Assembly (NCBI GenBank): GCA_905216055.1
Contig: CAJMSH010000014.1
Coordinates: 1-29,967, forward strand
Direction: 5' to 3'
DNA: 29,967 bases
Source of the DNA: an uncultured bacterium
GTDB taxonomy: Bacteria > Cyanobacteriota > Vampirovibrionia > Gastranaerophilales > Gastranaerophilaceae
Shown here: positions 7,147-15,185 of the stretch, one piece after another
Numbering within the stretch: position 1 is the first letter of the stretch
How the letters are laid out: the number at the start of each line of letters is the position of its first letter
Notes under the pieces: model-generated
The model's input: the letters and a program-made list of their open reading frames with translations, nothing else
Databases searched by the model: none
Told to the model about the DNA's origin: nothing
Made by a program: the position numbers and the translations under genes

Positions 7147-9480
7147 TTAAACAAGTGTATAAATATCATCTTCCAACAATGATTTTTGAAAAGCCTCGCA
7201 CTCATCTATCAAGTCATTTAAAATAGCATATTTTGGTGAATGTAGAACTTGTGTGATATCTGCTTCCGGATTGTAATCCACTATGTAGTAATCATTTGTG
7301 TGCTCTTTAATATTTATCAAACCGATATCATCAAATATTGAAAACAAGAGTTCAAACACCTTGTATGATTTTCCTAAAAAGCTTGCAAATCTTCTCAATT
7401 CGACTTTTCCATTGTTGTTGTGGCAGGCAAATTTTAGCATTCCGCAAACCGTTTTTAAGAATTCTTCTTCGTCTGTGTATTTAATATCATAGTTCATAAA
7501 ATGAATTGATAGCGGATTTGTTTGGTTTAAAATTCTGTCAAAAGTTTCTTTGTCAGCCGGATAATCAAAAAACATTAAAGAATCACACGGTCTGAGCGTA
7601 TCGCGGTTTATAATTCTTGCAAAAAGAGCTGAAAATGGTTTTAATTTGTCAGAAATTGCTTTACTTTCCGCAAAAATTAAAATATTTTGTTTGGAATTTT
7701 TAACATAATCATTAACTTGAGGCAGAATATCAGTTTTTTTACGATGGTCATAAAGCTTTTGTTGCGGCAAATTGTCATCTTCTTTCAGATATTCTGAATG
7801 TATATCGTCAATGATTAATTGCACACTTGTAACCCCGTTAAATTCATTAATTTGCGGGTGAAAAGCAATATCAAGCGGATCACCTTTAACAAGAGAAATA
7901 TCGCCCTCTTTCCACTTGATGCAGGTAAATTCTGATGTTCCTGCCGAGCATATTAATCTTAAGTGGTTTTTATTTTCACCCATAAGGCGTTTTTCTTTTA
8001 TTTTAAGATTTTTTATTGCAAAAATCGGGCTTGGATTTGATGCTCCAAAAGGTTCAAGCTGTGAAATTTCTTCTACCAGATCAACATCAATATCATCAGG
8101 TTGAAGCTCTAAATCGATATTGATAAATGGTTTCAAATCTTTGCCTTGCGACATTTCTTTAACTGTTTTGCATAATGCAGATTTTACCTGTTCAAAAGAC
8201 GCTTTATCTTCGCTAAAAGCAAGCCCAGCAGCCATAGCGTGCCCGCCAAATCCGTCAAAAAGCTCTGCATTTGCAGATATTGTGTCGTAAAGATTTATTC
8301 CTTCTATACTTCTTGCTGAGCATCTGTATTGTTTTGTTTCATCGGAATAAGTCATTAAAAATGTCGGTTTATAATATTTTTCAACAAGCATAGAGGCTAC
8401 AATCCCGATAATTCCAATATGCCATTCTTTGTTGAATAAAACGATTGCAGAATTTCTGTTATTTTCTGCCTTAACCATTTCATCAGCTTCCGCAAAAATA
8501 TTTTGGCAAAGCTCTTGACGAACTCTGTTAAATTCATTCAAAGATTGAATTGCCATTTCAATTTCTTGTCTGTTATCGGAGATAAGAACCTTCAATGCAG
8601 CTTCAACTGTATCTAATCTGCCTGAAGCATTAATTCTTGGTGCAATTCCAAAAGCTATTTGCTCTGATGTAATTTGACCTTTATATCCTGCACTTTCCAA
8701 TAACCTTGAAAGTCCGTAATGTTTACCGTTTGAGATTAATTCCAAGCCTTTTGTAACAAAATATCTGTTTTCTCCAATCAGCGGAACGACATCTGCAACT
8801 GTTCCAACAGCTACATAAGGCAAAATGTCCGAAATAAATTCAAGTTTGTTATATTTTTCCAAAAGTGCGTGTGCAACTTTAAATGCTACTCCAACACCTG
8901 CAAGAGATGTCAGGCTTTCTATTTGTTTTGCACTCAGAGTTTCATCGAGTGCATTTGGGGCTTTTGGGTTTATAATTCCGTAAGCTTTTGGCAAAATGTC
9001 AGGCGCTTCGTGGTGGTCTGTAATTATTACATCAATTTTAAAGCTGTTCAAAAAATTTACGGCATCAACGTCTGAAATCCCGCAGTCACAGGAGATTATA
9101 ACTTTTGGTTTTACCTGTGTCATGATTTTAACAAGAGCCTTTGTGTCAAATCCGTGTCCTTCCTTTTCTCTATCCGGAATAAAGTAATTTACATCAGCCC
9201 CTAAGAATTTGAAGGTTCTGTATAAAAGAGATGTTGATGTAACCCCGTCTGCATCAAAGTCGCCGTGGATAACGATTTTTTCTCCGTTATCGATTGCACA
9301 AGCGAGCCTTTCAACGCATTTTTCCATATCAGTAAAGGCTTTCGGGTGGGTTATTTTCATTTCTAACGGATGCAAAAATTCATAAATATCTTCTTCGGAT
9401 TTTATTCCTCTTGAATGCAATAATCTTGTTACAAGAGATTTTTCCTGCCCGTCATATTTGTTAAATATCCACTCTTTCAT
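7147..9480 (-). CDS. recJ: RecJ single-stranded-DNA exonuclease
   Basis: 5'-3' exonuclease on single-stranded DNA, used in recombination, mismatch and base-excision repair. The likely start is ATG at 9478-9480 (GGGGAG 7 nt upstream), giving 777 residues; a TTG just before it is in frame. DHH phosphoesterase motifs are clear: HGDFDADGVTS near residue 73, ISCDCGISD, ITDHHEAP with the DHH triad, and VGTVADVVPL. The DHHA1 domain follows with GIIGIVAS and the GGHAMAAGLAF segment, then the OB domain. An extra C-terminal region of roughly 200 residues resembles the longer RecJ of Firmicutes and cyanobacteria rather than the shorter E. coli protein. It lies downstream of eno but has its own promoter. 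Confidence 0.93.
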   Translation of the reverse strand: MKEWIFNKYDGQEKSLVTRLLHSRGIKSEEDIYEFLHPLEMKITHPKAFTDMEKCVERLACAIDNGEKIVIHGDFDADGVTSTSLLYRTFKFLGADVNYFIPDREKEGHGFDTKALVKIMTQVKPKVIISCDCGISDVDAVNFLNSFKIDVIITDHHEAPDILPKAYGIINPKAPNALDETLSAKQIESLTSLAGVGVAFKVAHALLEKYNKLEFISDILPYVAVGTVADVVPLIGENRYFVTKGLELISNGKHYGLSRLLESAGYKGQITSEQIAFGIAPRINASGRLDTVEAALKVLISDNRQEIEMAIQSLNEFNRVRQELCQNIFAEADEMVKAENNRNSAIVLFNKEWHIGIIGIVASMLVEKYYKPTFLMTYSDETKQYRCSARSIEGINLYDTISANAELFDGFGGHAMAAGLAFSEDKASFEQVKSALCKTVKEMSQGKDLKPFINIDLELQPDDIDVDLVEEISQLEPFGASNPSPIFAIKNLKIKEKRLMGENKNHLRLICSAGTSEFTCIKWKEGDISLVKGDPLDIAFHPQINEFNGVTSVQLIIDDIHSEYLKEDDNLPQQKLYDHRKKTDILPQVNDYVKNSKQNILIFAESKAISDKLKPFSALFARIINRDTLRPCDSLMFFDYPADKETFDRILNQTNPLSIHFMNYDIKYTDEEEFLKTVCGMLKFACHNNNGKVELRRFASFLGKSYKVFELLFSIFDDIGLINIKEHTNDYYIVDYNPEADITQVLHSPKYAILNDLIDECEAFQKSLLEDDIYTLV

Positions 9481-9502
9481 CAATTATCTCCCCTTATAAA
9501 AA

Positions 9503-9530
9503 AGTATAGCATGAAAAATTAATTGGTTAA
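9503..9530 (-). promoter_or_regulatory. recJ promoter with extended -10
   Basis: On the minus strand TGCTATACT gives an extended -10 (TATACT at 9503-9508) with TTAACC (9525-9530) 16 bp upstream. The start codon is about 23 nt below the -10 and the ribosome site GGGGAG lies between. Confidence 0.55.
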
Positions 9531-9551
9531 TACGGTTAAAAGGTTGATATC

Positions 9552-9586
9552 AAAAAAACGGGATTTTTGATTAACCCCGTTTTTTT
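9552..9586 (-). terminator. eno terminator
   Basis: An 11-bp stem AAAAAAACGGG / CCCGTTTTTTT with a 13-nt loop. It lies 25 bp after the enolase stop and upstream of recJ. It has A and T runs on both sides, so it could end transcription in either direction. Confidence 0.8.
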
Positions 9587-9611
9587 ATAATGAAATAAAT
9601 AAAATTTGAAA

Positions 9612-10895
9612 TTATTTTTGTCCGTTAAAAGCTTGCAATCCAAGATATTTTGCAGCAGAGCCTAATTTTTGTTCAATTCTCAATAATTGGTTATATTTTG
9701 CCATTCTGTCAGAACGAGAAGCTGAACCTGTTTTGATTTGTCCGCTGTTTACCGCAACTGCAAGATCTGCGATAAATGTGTCTTCTGTTTCTCCTGAGCG
9801 GTGTGAAATAATTGTTGTATAACCTGCAGCGTGTGCCATTGAGATTGCGTCAAGTGTTTCTGACAATGTGCCGATTTGATTAACCTTTATCAAAATTGAA
9901 TTTGCTATATTTCGTTTAATACCGTCTGCTAATCTTCTTGTATTAGTAACGAATAAATCATCACCCACAAGCTGACATCTGTTGCCTACACGGCGGGTAA
10001 GCATTTCCCAGCCTTCCCAATCCTGTTCTGCCATGCCGTCTTCGATTGAAATTATCGGATATTTGTTTATCCATTCTTCCAAAAAGTCTGTCATTTCAGA
10101 ATTGTTAAAGGTTTTACCTTCGCCTTTTAGTTCGTATTTACCGTTATCGTAAAATTCTGATGAGGCAACATCAAGACAGATTTTTATTTGATTGGTGTTA
10201 TAACCTGCTTTATCAATAGCTTCAAGAATTACTTCAATACCTTCTGAATTTGATTTTAAATTAGGTGCAAACCCGCCTTCATCTCCGACAGAAGTTACCA
10301 TACCTTTATTTTTCAATACATTTTTTAATGTGTGGAAAACATTACAACCCATTTCAAGAGCGTGTGAAAAACTTTCCGCTCCGACCGGTGCAATCATAAA
10401 TTCCTGAAAATCAATATTATTATCTGCATGTGCTCCGCCGTTTATAATATTCATCATAGGTACAGGTAATGTTAATGCGTTAATTCCGCCTAAATATCTG
10501 TATAGAGCCATTCCGTAAGCTTTAGAAGCAGCTTTTGCAACCGCAAGAGATACACCTAATATTGCATTTGCACCAAGTTTAGATTTGTTTTCAGTTCCGT
10601 CCATATCAATCATAAAAGTATCAATTTCTTTTTGGTGTGATGCTTTTTCTCCTATAAGTTCCGGAGCAATTATATTATTAACATTATCAACGGCTTTTTG
10701 AACACTTTTGCCCATATATTTTGATTTATCGCCGTCACGAAGTTCCAAAGCCTCAAAAATTCCTGTTGAAGCACCAGAAGGTACAGCAGCCCTTCCTCTT
10801 ACCCCATTTGTTAATTTAACATCAACCTCAATAGTCGGGTTGCCTCGTGAATCCAAAATTTGTCTTGCATAAACATCTTCAATATAGGTTGACAT
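9612..10895 (-). CDS. eno: enolase
   Basis: Glycolytic enzyme converting 2-phosphoglycerate to phosphoenolpyruvate. The start chosen is the ATG at 10893-10895 (MSTYIEDVYARQILDSRG), because GGAG is 8 nt upstream; this gives 427 residues, the standard length. An open frame continues upstream but lacks support. Hallmarks are present: AVPSGASTGIFEALELRD (mobile loop with the substrate serine), NIINGGAHADN, SVGDEGGFAPN, SIEDGMAEQDW, LVGDDLFVTN (Mg-binding Asp), ILIKVNQIGTLSET with the catalytic lysine, and the signature SHRSGETEDTFIADLAVA. No catalytic residue seems to be missing. Its own promoter and terminator make it a single-gene unit. Confidence 0.97.
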   Translation of the reverse strand: MSTYIEDVYARQILDSRGNPTIEVDVKLTNGVRGRAAVPSGASTGIFEALELRDGDKSKYMGKSVQKAVDNVNNIIAPELIGEKASHQKEIDTFMIDMDGTENKSKLGANAILGVSLAVAKAASKAYGMALYRYLGGINALTLPVPMMNIINGGAHADNNIDFQEFMIAPVGAESFSHALEMGCNVFHTLKNVLKNKGMVTSVGDEGGFAPNLKSNSEGIEVILEAIDKAGYNTNQIKICLDVASSEFYDNGKYELKGEGKTFNNSEMTDFLEEWINKYPIISIEDGMAEQDWEGWEMLTRRVGNRCQLVGDDLFVTNTRRLADGIKRNIANSILIKVNQIGTLSETLDAISMAHAAGYTTIISHRSGETEDTFIADLAVAVNSGQIKTGSASRSDRMAKYNQLLRIEQKLGSAAKYLGLQAFNGQK

Positions 10896-10947
10896 AACCA
10901 TTTCTCCTTTACCATTAGTGCTACGCATGTAGCCAATAACAATTTTT

Positions 10948-10976
10948 ATTATGCAATTTTGTCATAAAATTCTCAA
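10948..10976 (-). promoter_or_regulatory. eno promoter
   Basis: On the minus strand -35 TTGAGA (10971-10976) and -10 CATAAT (10948-10953) are separated by exactly 17 bp, about 50 nt before the chosen start codon. Confidence 0.55.
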
Positions 10977-11040
10977 CTTTGCAAGTGACGAAATGATGTA
11001 TATTTGTTATAAAAAAGATGAATAAAATGTTTTAAAAATT

Positions 11041-12426
11041 TTATTCAACATCTGACAAATCCATATGTAATTTGCATTTAACCTTATATATAATATGTTT
11101 CATGCTTCCGAAATATCCAAAGAACATTATGGCAGAAGCACTTATCCAAGCAATAGGGCCTGCATAGAAAATTCCGACATACCCAAATTTCATTGCCAAA
11201 TAAACAGCGGCAAATATTCTCATAACAAGCTCTGCACTACATGCAAGAAGCGGAAATATTGTTTCTCCCATACCTTGTAAAGCGTTTCTGTATATGAAAA
11301 TTTGTCCGAGGAAAAAGTAGAATATTGTACTTATTAACAAGTAATTATGTGCAATATCAATAATCTCCTTAGATTTTGTGCCGATAAAAGCCCCGATAAT
11401 ATCTGTTCCCCAAATTCGCATAACAAATGCCATAATAAAACTTAAGACAATGTTTATAATTGAAGTTTGTATAACGCCTAATCTGATTCTCTTAAATTTG
11501 ATAGCTCCGAAATTTTGCGCAACATAAGCAGCTAATGCAACCCCAAAAGACATCATCGGTAATGTTGCAATTTGCTCAATTCTTAAAGCTGCTGTGAATG
11601 CTGCAATAACATTTGAACCGAATGAGTTGCAAACACTTTGTATTACTAAAATACTGATTCCGATTATTGAAAATTGTATTGCCATCGGAACGCCCACTCT
11701 TAAATGTTCATAAGCTGAATTAAAAAAGTCCTTATCAAATTTTATAAGCCATTCATTTCTGCTTATTCTAAGAACCGGCATTTTATATCTTACGTAAATT
11801 AAACATAACAAAACTGAAATTCCCTGGGATAGCAACACCGCAACCGCAGAACCCGGAACTCCCATGTGAAAAATTAATATAAAAATTAATGCCAAAACGA
11901 TATTTGCCAAAGATGCGACAATTAAAAAATACAAAGGTGTTTTGCTGTCGCCTAAAGCCCTAATGATACTTGAAATCATGTTATACATAGTTGTGATAAT
12001 CAAACCGATGATAATAATTTCAACATACCAAAAAGCGTTATGATAAATATTTGCAGGGACATTCATCCATTTTAAAATAGGGTTTAAAAATAAAGTGCAA
12101 ACAACTGAAAATGCCAAAGTAACAATTGTACTTAAAATAGTAGATACAACAACGGAATTTCTAACGCCATTGATATCTTTGGCACCGTATCTTTGTCCTG
12201 TAATAACCGCAAATCCGTTTGTCAACCCGACAATGATAAACGTAATCAAGAAAAACACAGGCGCAACAGCTCCAACAGCCGCGAAAGATTCCACGCCCAA
12301 TGTTCTTCCTACAATAACTAGGTCTGCAATATTATATAACTGTTGAAATATGTTTCCTATTAAAAGCGGAACTGAAAATAACAGTATATGCTTTAAGGGG
12401 TCTCCCTTCGTCATATCGGTAATCAT
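11041..12426 (-). CDS. MATE-family efflux transporter
   Basis: Cation-coupled multidrug exporter of 461 residues with about 12 predicted helices in two homologous halves, normal for the family. The N-terminal pattern DMTKGDPLKHILLFSVPLLIGNIFQQLYNIADLVIVGR is highly typical of the bacterial DinF/NorM-like group found in Firmicutes and gut bacteria, followed by the equivalent second-half segment (VGVPMAIQFSIIGISILVIQSVCNSFG). The ATG at 12426 has AAGG 9 nt upstream. The transposon inserted about 100 bp upstream of the start without touching the gene. The end lies 65 bp from the eno promoter region on the same strand. The substrate cannot be told from sequence. Confidence 0.9.
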   Translation of the reverse strand: MITDMTKGDPLKHILLFSVPLLIGNIFQQLYNIADLVIVGRTLGVESFAAVGAVAPVFFLITFIIVGLTNGFAVITGQRYGAKDINGVRNSVVVSTILSTIVTLAFSVVCTLFLNPILKWMNVPANIYHNAFWYVEIIIIGLIITTMYNMISSIIRALGDSKTPLYFLIVASLANIVLALIFILIFHMGVPGSAVAVLLSQGISVLLCLIYVRYKMPVLRISRNEWLIKFDKDFFNSAYEHLRVGVPMAIQFSIIGISILVIQSVCNSFGSNVIAAFTAALRIEQIATLPMMSFGVALAAYVAQNFGAIKFKRIRLGVIQTSIINIVLSFIMAFVMRIWGTDIIGAFIGTKSKEIIDIAHNYLLISTIFYFFLGQIFIYRNALQGMGETIFPLLACSAELVMRIFAAVYLAMKFGYVGIFYAGPIAWISASAIMFFGYFGSMKHIIYKVKCKLHMDLSDVE

Positions 12427-12462
12427 AACAAATAACCTTTTTTTGACACGTTCTACTAAAAT

Positions 12463-12468
12463 ATTATA
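12463..12468 (-). promoter_or_regulatory. candidate -10 of the MATE gene
   Basis: A TATAAT on the minus strand sits 36 nt before the MATE start codon. The best -35 at 17 bp is the poor TTTTAA. It lies between the gene and the transposon end, so the promoter probably survived insertion. Confidence 0.35.
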
Positions 12469-12524
12469 AATGAAACATTTTTGAATTAAAAGAGTTTTAA
12501 TTAGTAATGAAAAAATAAGTTTTA

Positions 12525-12532
12525 AAAAATTA
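12525..12532. repeat. left target-site duplication AAAAATTA
   Basis: The eight bases directly outside the left terminal repeat are identical to the eight directly outside the right one (24323-24330). Eight base pairs is the usual duplication length for the IS1595 family. Confidence 0.93.
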
Positions 12533-12583
12533 GGGACTTATATAGCAAATTCCACTAAATAGGTTAAAACGGTTAACAATGCT
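12533..12583 (+). repeat. left terminal inverted repeat of the transposon
   Basis: Positions 12533-12571 match 24284-24322 in reverse complement without mismatch (39 bp). The match continues to 12583 with two mismatches. The inner end touches the stop codon of the accessory ORF. Confidence 0.95.
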
Positions 12584-13071
12584 TAACAATCGTCGTTTTT
12601 ATCCTTAGAATTATAAATCTTTCTAATTGTTTTGGCAAAATCAGACAATGAGTCATCTCTATTTTCAGAGATTTCTTTGCTAAAATCTTTTACTTCCTCA
12701 TTAAAATGTTCCGCGTATTTTTTCTTAAAATCTTTGTCTGAGTTGGAGGTATTACGTATAGTATAAAAAATATTAATAGTGTCTTCTAAAAGTTTTTTTA
12801 ATTCTTTTTTATTGCGGGTTTCATACTTGCCATCTTTAACGCATAAAATATCTTCTGGTAATCTGTCCAAAATAAAATACTTTGTACTTGCAGCAATAAA
12901 CTCCCGTTTTTGCATAATTGTTTCAGTATTATACATTAAGCCGTAAATAGTAAATATATTTCTATAAAAATCTTCGCATTTTTCAGTTTCAGCAATAACG
13001 TTCACCACGTCTCGCCCGCAAATCTTATGCAACCCTCTTTTGATTTCGATTATATTGTCTATATTTTCCAT
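12583..13071 (-). CDS. accessory protein of the transposon, unknown function
   Basis: I do not recognise this 162-residue protein. It is charged and helical with no signal peptide or membrane segment. The start ATG (13069-13071) lies inside the end of the transposase gene, 47 bp overlapping in another frame, so it is probably translated from the same mRNA and perhaps coupled to it. The stop codon lies at the inner edge of the left terminal repeat. Central segments NTETIMQKREFIAASTKYFILDRL and ELKKLLEDTINIFYTIRNT look like amphipathic helices. Its position suggests a helper or regulator of transposition rather than defence, but that rests only on location. Confidence 0.6.
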   Translation of the reverse strand: MENIDNIIEIKRGLHKICGRDVVNVIAETEKCEDFYRNIFTIYGLMYNTETIMQKREFIAASTKYFILDRLPEDILCVKDGKYETRNKKELKKLLEDTINIFYTIRNTSNSDKDFKKKYAEHFNEEVKDFSKEISENRDDSLSDFAKTIRKIYNSKDKNDDC

Positions 13072-14164
13072 CTCTGATTTCTTTCCAAGTAATCTTGGTA
13101 TCTTCTATATTTTGTAAAAACCAAATGCATGCTTCGCTAGATTTCATTTTTCTTGTATTATACCTGAAAACTGTTTCGTTTGCATAATTTTGTGTATGCT
13201 TTGGAGAAATCACAATATGAGTATTTTCTACTCGCTTAAACCCTGACCAAACACTTTCTATTGTGTTAGTGTGAACATTTTTATCATCCTTTTTAACATA
13301 ATTTCCCTTACTATGAACTACCATAGCCTGCTTATAAAAAGGAGGTAACTTCTGATAACTCGGGTTATCATCACTGTATAAAGATGAACCTTTTTCTACA
13401 TATCTCAGTATACCTGCGTTTAACGTACTATCTAACATATTCGGGATAACTCTAATAACTGAGTCCCCGTTCCGTTGTACAAACCCTTGTAACAACTTTT
13501 TATTTTGGTTAGGTATTTGTTTTACTTCCAATTTTTTATTATAGTGCATATTTTTTAAAGAACCGCCTGCATGATACTCGTCAACTTCAACAGTTCCGCT
13601 TAATTCTTGATAATTTTCTTTACCCATAGCATTTCTTATTTTATGTAACATATTCCATGCTGCTGTGTATGAAATACCATAATCTCTCATAACAGTTGTA
13701 GCTGCTAAACCGCTCTTATCTGAATTTTCACGGAAGATTACTTCAAACCAGGTAGTTAAATCTATTTTTGTACCTTGAAATAGCGTTCCTGTAAGAACAT
13801 TAAATTCCTTACCGGTATTTTTACATTTGTACCAACCATCTTTACACTTATATACCTTAGAAGTTTTATCAAAAGGGCTGACAGGTTCACCTTCCCAAAT
13901 AAGTTCTTCCAAGAATCTTATGCAATCTTCATTTGTTTTAAAGATTGCCCTCAAATCTTTAAGAGTTTTAAAATTTTTACATAAAGAACTTTCTATATTC
14001 ATAGCTATGCATATATAAAGTTCTTCAGCATTGTTGAAATTGACTTTTTGTAAAAATTTGTTAAATTTCTTCTTTATTAACTTATCGGGAATTGCTTTAG
14101 AGCCGCTGTACAAATCAGCTATCTTAATTGGATATGAAATTTTTGTACAACTGCTGTTTCTCAA
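13025..14164 (-). CDS. IS1595 (ISXO2-like) transposase
   Basis: DDE transposase of 379 residues, starting at TTG 14164 with GAGG 5 nt upstream. The N-terminal region ends in LTGTLFQGTKIDLTTWFEVIF, typical of the zinc-ribbon and linker of this family, but the ribbon cysteines are mostly gone: the expected CPxC reads SPFD and the second pair reads CKNT. Next is a helix-turn-helix (GLAATTVMRDYGISYTAAWNMLHKIR). Catalytic motifs: D195 in VEVDEYHAGG, D265/D266 in YSDDNPSY, and E303 in HTNTIESVWSGFKR. The tail ETVFRYNTRKM matches the family end. It lies inside matching terminal repeats with an 8-bp duplication, so it is likely active in this element. Confidence 0.92.
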   Translation of the reverse strand: MRNSSCTKISYPIKIADLYSGSKAIPDKLIKKKFNKFLQKVNFNNAEELYICIAMNIESSLCKNFKTLKDLRAIFKTNEDCIRFLEELIWEGEPVSPFDKTSKVYKCKDGWYKCKNTGKEFNVLTGTLFQGTKIDLTTWFEVIFRENSDKSGLAATTVMRDYGISYTAAWNMLHKIRNAMGKENYQELSGTVEVDEYHAGGSLKNMHYNKKLEVKQIPNQNKKLLQGFVQRNGDSVIRVIPNMLDSTLNAGILRYVEKGSSLYSDDNPSYQKLPPFYKQAMVVHSKGNYVKKDDKNVHTNTIESVWSGFKRVENTHIVISPKHTQNYANETVFRYNTRKMKSSEACIWFLQNIEDTKITWKEIRDGKYRQYNRNQKRVA

Positions 14165-14437
14165 TCCTACCTCTTAGTTACCTTTTTTCCATCCTCAAAA
14201 AATTGCACGAGAACTAAACTCATCATAATGATGAATCTATTCTTAGCTTATATGTCTATAGTGAGCCATTACAGGTTGCTATTCGACGATATCTGGGGTT
14301 ATTCACTTATTTTCGGGGTGAACAGTTTCTATTCTACACATTTGTGTCGAATCCGTCAACTTAATGGCTGCCTTGAGTTAGTGCTACATTTTTCTATGCA
14401 CGATAGTTAAACATTCCAGTGTAGAAAGAAGGTAGTT
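14165..14437. promoter_or_regulatory. divergent intergenic region between transposase and tyrosine recombinase
   Basis: 273 bp without a convincing gene. It contains a near-perfect palindrome TCATCAT-A-ATGATGA (14220-14234), a 7-bp inverted pair ATTCGAC (14281-14287) / GTCGAAT (14346-14352), and a small palindrome ACACA-TT-TGTGT (14336-14347). These could be operators or arm-type binding sites for the recombinase. No strong sigma70 promoter could be fixed for either gene. The ribosome site AAGG precedes the recombinase ATG. Confidence 0.4.
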
Positions 14438-14983
14438 ATGAATTATGTTGAACCTATTAAATCAAGAGAAGATATTAGAAAAGTAGAAGATTGGCTTGAT
14501 AAACGGAGTAAAAGGAATCGGCTGATATTTGCAATAGGAGTGAATACAGGACTAAGAGTGAGCGACATTCTTGGGTTAAACATTTCGGATGTTTATAACA
14601 AGACTTATGTAGAAATACGGGAAAAGAAAACAGGGAAGTATAAAAAGATTTTGCTCAACAGTAAATTACAAACCTTGTTGAAAGAATATCTTAAAAATTT
14701 AAAAAATTCTAATGAACCTTTATTTATCGGACGCAAAGGACATAGATTACACAGGTCGCAGGTATATAGATTTTTAAATGAAGCGTGTGAAGCGGTCGGT
14801 ATAAAGGAGAACATCGGCTGCCATAGTCTTCGCAAGAGCTTCGGCTATCACCATTTCAGACAGTATGATGATATTGTTCTATTACAGAAGATTTTTAATC
14901 ATTCAAGCCCGTTTGTTTCTCTGGCATATATAGGAATCGAACAGGAAGATATAGACATGTCTTATAAAAATTTTGAACTCTAA
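14438..14983 (+). CDS. small tyrosine recombinase
   Basis: Site-specific recombinase of 181 residues consisting almost only of the catalytic domain; the N-terminal arm or core-binding domain of ordinary integrases is missing. The catalytic set is complete: R40 (TGLRVSD), K64 in the beta-hairpin EKKTGK, H129 and R132 (HSLRKSFG), H155 (FNHSSP) and nucleophile Y164 (LAYIGI). The gene ends 17 bp before a perfect 22-bp inverted repeat pair enclosing a promoter, so its likely job is to invert that segment, as DNA invertases do. Alternatives are resolving transposition cointegrates or reducing multimers. It is inside the IS1595-type transposon, whose transposase does not need it for integration. Confidence 0.88.
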   Translation: MNYVEPIKSREDIRKVEDWLDKRSKRNRLIFAIGVNTGLRVSDILGLNISDVYNKTYVEIREKKTGKYKKILLNSKLQTLLKEYLKNLKNSNEPLFIGRKGHRLHRSQVYRFLNEACEAVGIKENIGCHSLRKSFGYHHFRQYDDIVLLQKIFNHSSPFVSLAYIGIEQEDIDMSYKNFEL

Positions 14984-15000
14984 TGCACCATAATGCAGGT

Positions 15001-15162
15001 CCACAATTTATTTTTGGTGCATTTGGCGAGAAGTTACACAGGATAAAGGTTTTAGATTATTAAATTGAGAGAACATTTTAAGAATGCACCATAAGTTGAC
15101 ATCTACTAAAACATTAGTTATTATTAACATGCAGGTGTGTATGCACCAAAAATAAATTGTGG
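15001..15162. other. candidate invertible DNA switch with 22-bp inverted repeats
   Basis: Two perfect 22-bp inverted repeats, left at 15001-15022 (CCACAATTT...GGTGCAT) and right at 15141-15162, enclose 118 bp. The segment contains a promoter pointing right. Further related boxes are present: the 12-mer AATGCACCATAA at 14982-14993 and 15083-15094, and the 8-mer ATGCAGGT at 14993-15000 and 15129-15136. The TGCACC core is shared by these boxes and the repeats, which suggests recombinase binding. The tyrosine recombinase gene ends just to the left and the cargo begins just to the right. In the orientation shown the promoter is ON for the helicase/methyltransferase genes; inverted, it would read antisense into the recombinase gene. 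Confidence 0.8.
15096..15124 (+). promoter_or_regulatory. strong promoter inside the invertible segment
   Basis: A consensus -35 TTGACA (15096-15101), a 17-bp spacer and -10 TATTAT (15119-15124). Transcription would begin near 15131 and run through the right inverted repeat into the helicase gene. It is the best sigma70 match noticed in the window and lies wholly between the inverted repeats. Confidence 0.8.
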
Positions 15163-15185
15163 TGTATAAAACCGTGGAGAATATT

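Noticed and set aside
10896..10928. N-terminal extension of enolase
   Set aside because: The extension has no ribosome site, while GGAG is correctly placed for the ATG that gives the usual enolase N-terminus.
14228..14410. 60-residue forward frame in the recombinase upstream region
   Set aside because: No ribosome site, atypical composition, and it covers palindromes that look regulatory.
14438..14983. Tyrosine recombinase as the integrase responsible for the tRNA-Met 3'-end duplication
   Set aside because: The gene is inside an independent transposon with its own target duplication, and has matching inverted repeats next to it; its sites share no sequence with the tRNA end.
15159..15185. 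Upstream GTG starts for the PLD-helicase protein
   Set aside because: They lie in or beside the right inverted repeat and lack a ribosome site; GTG 15186 has TGGAG at 6 nt.
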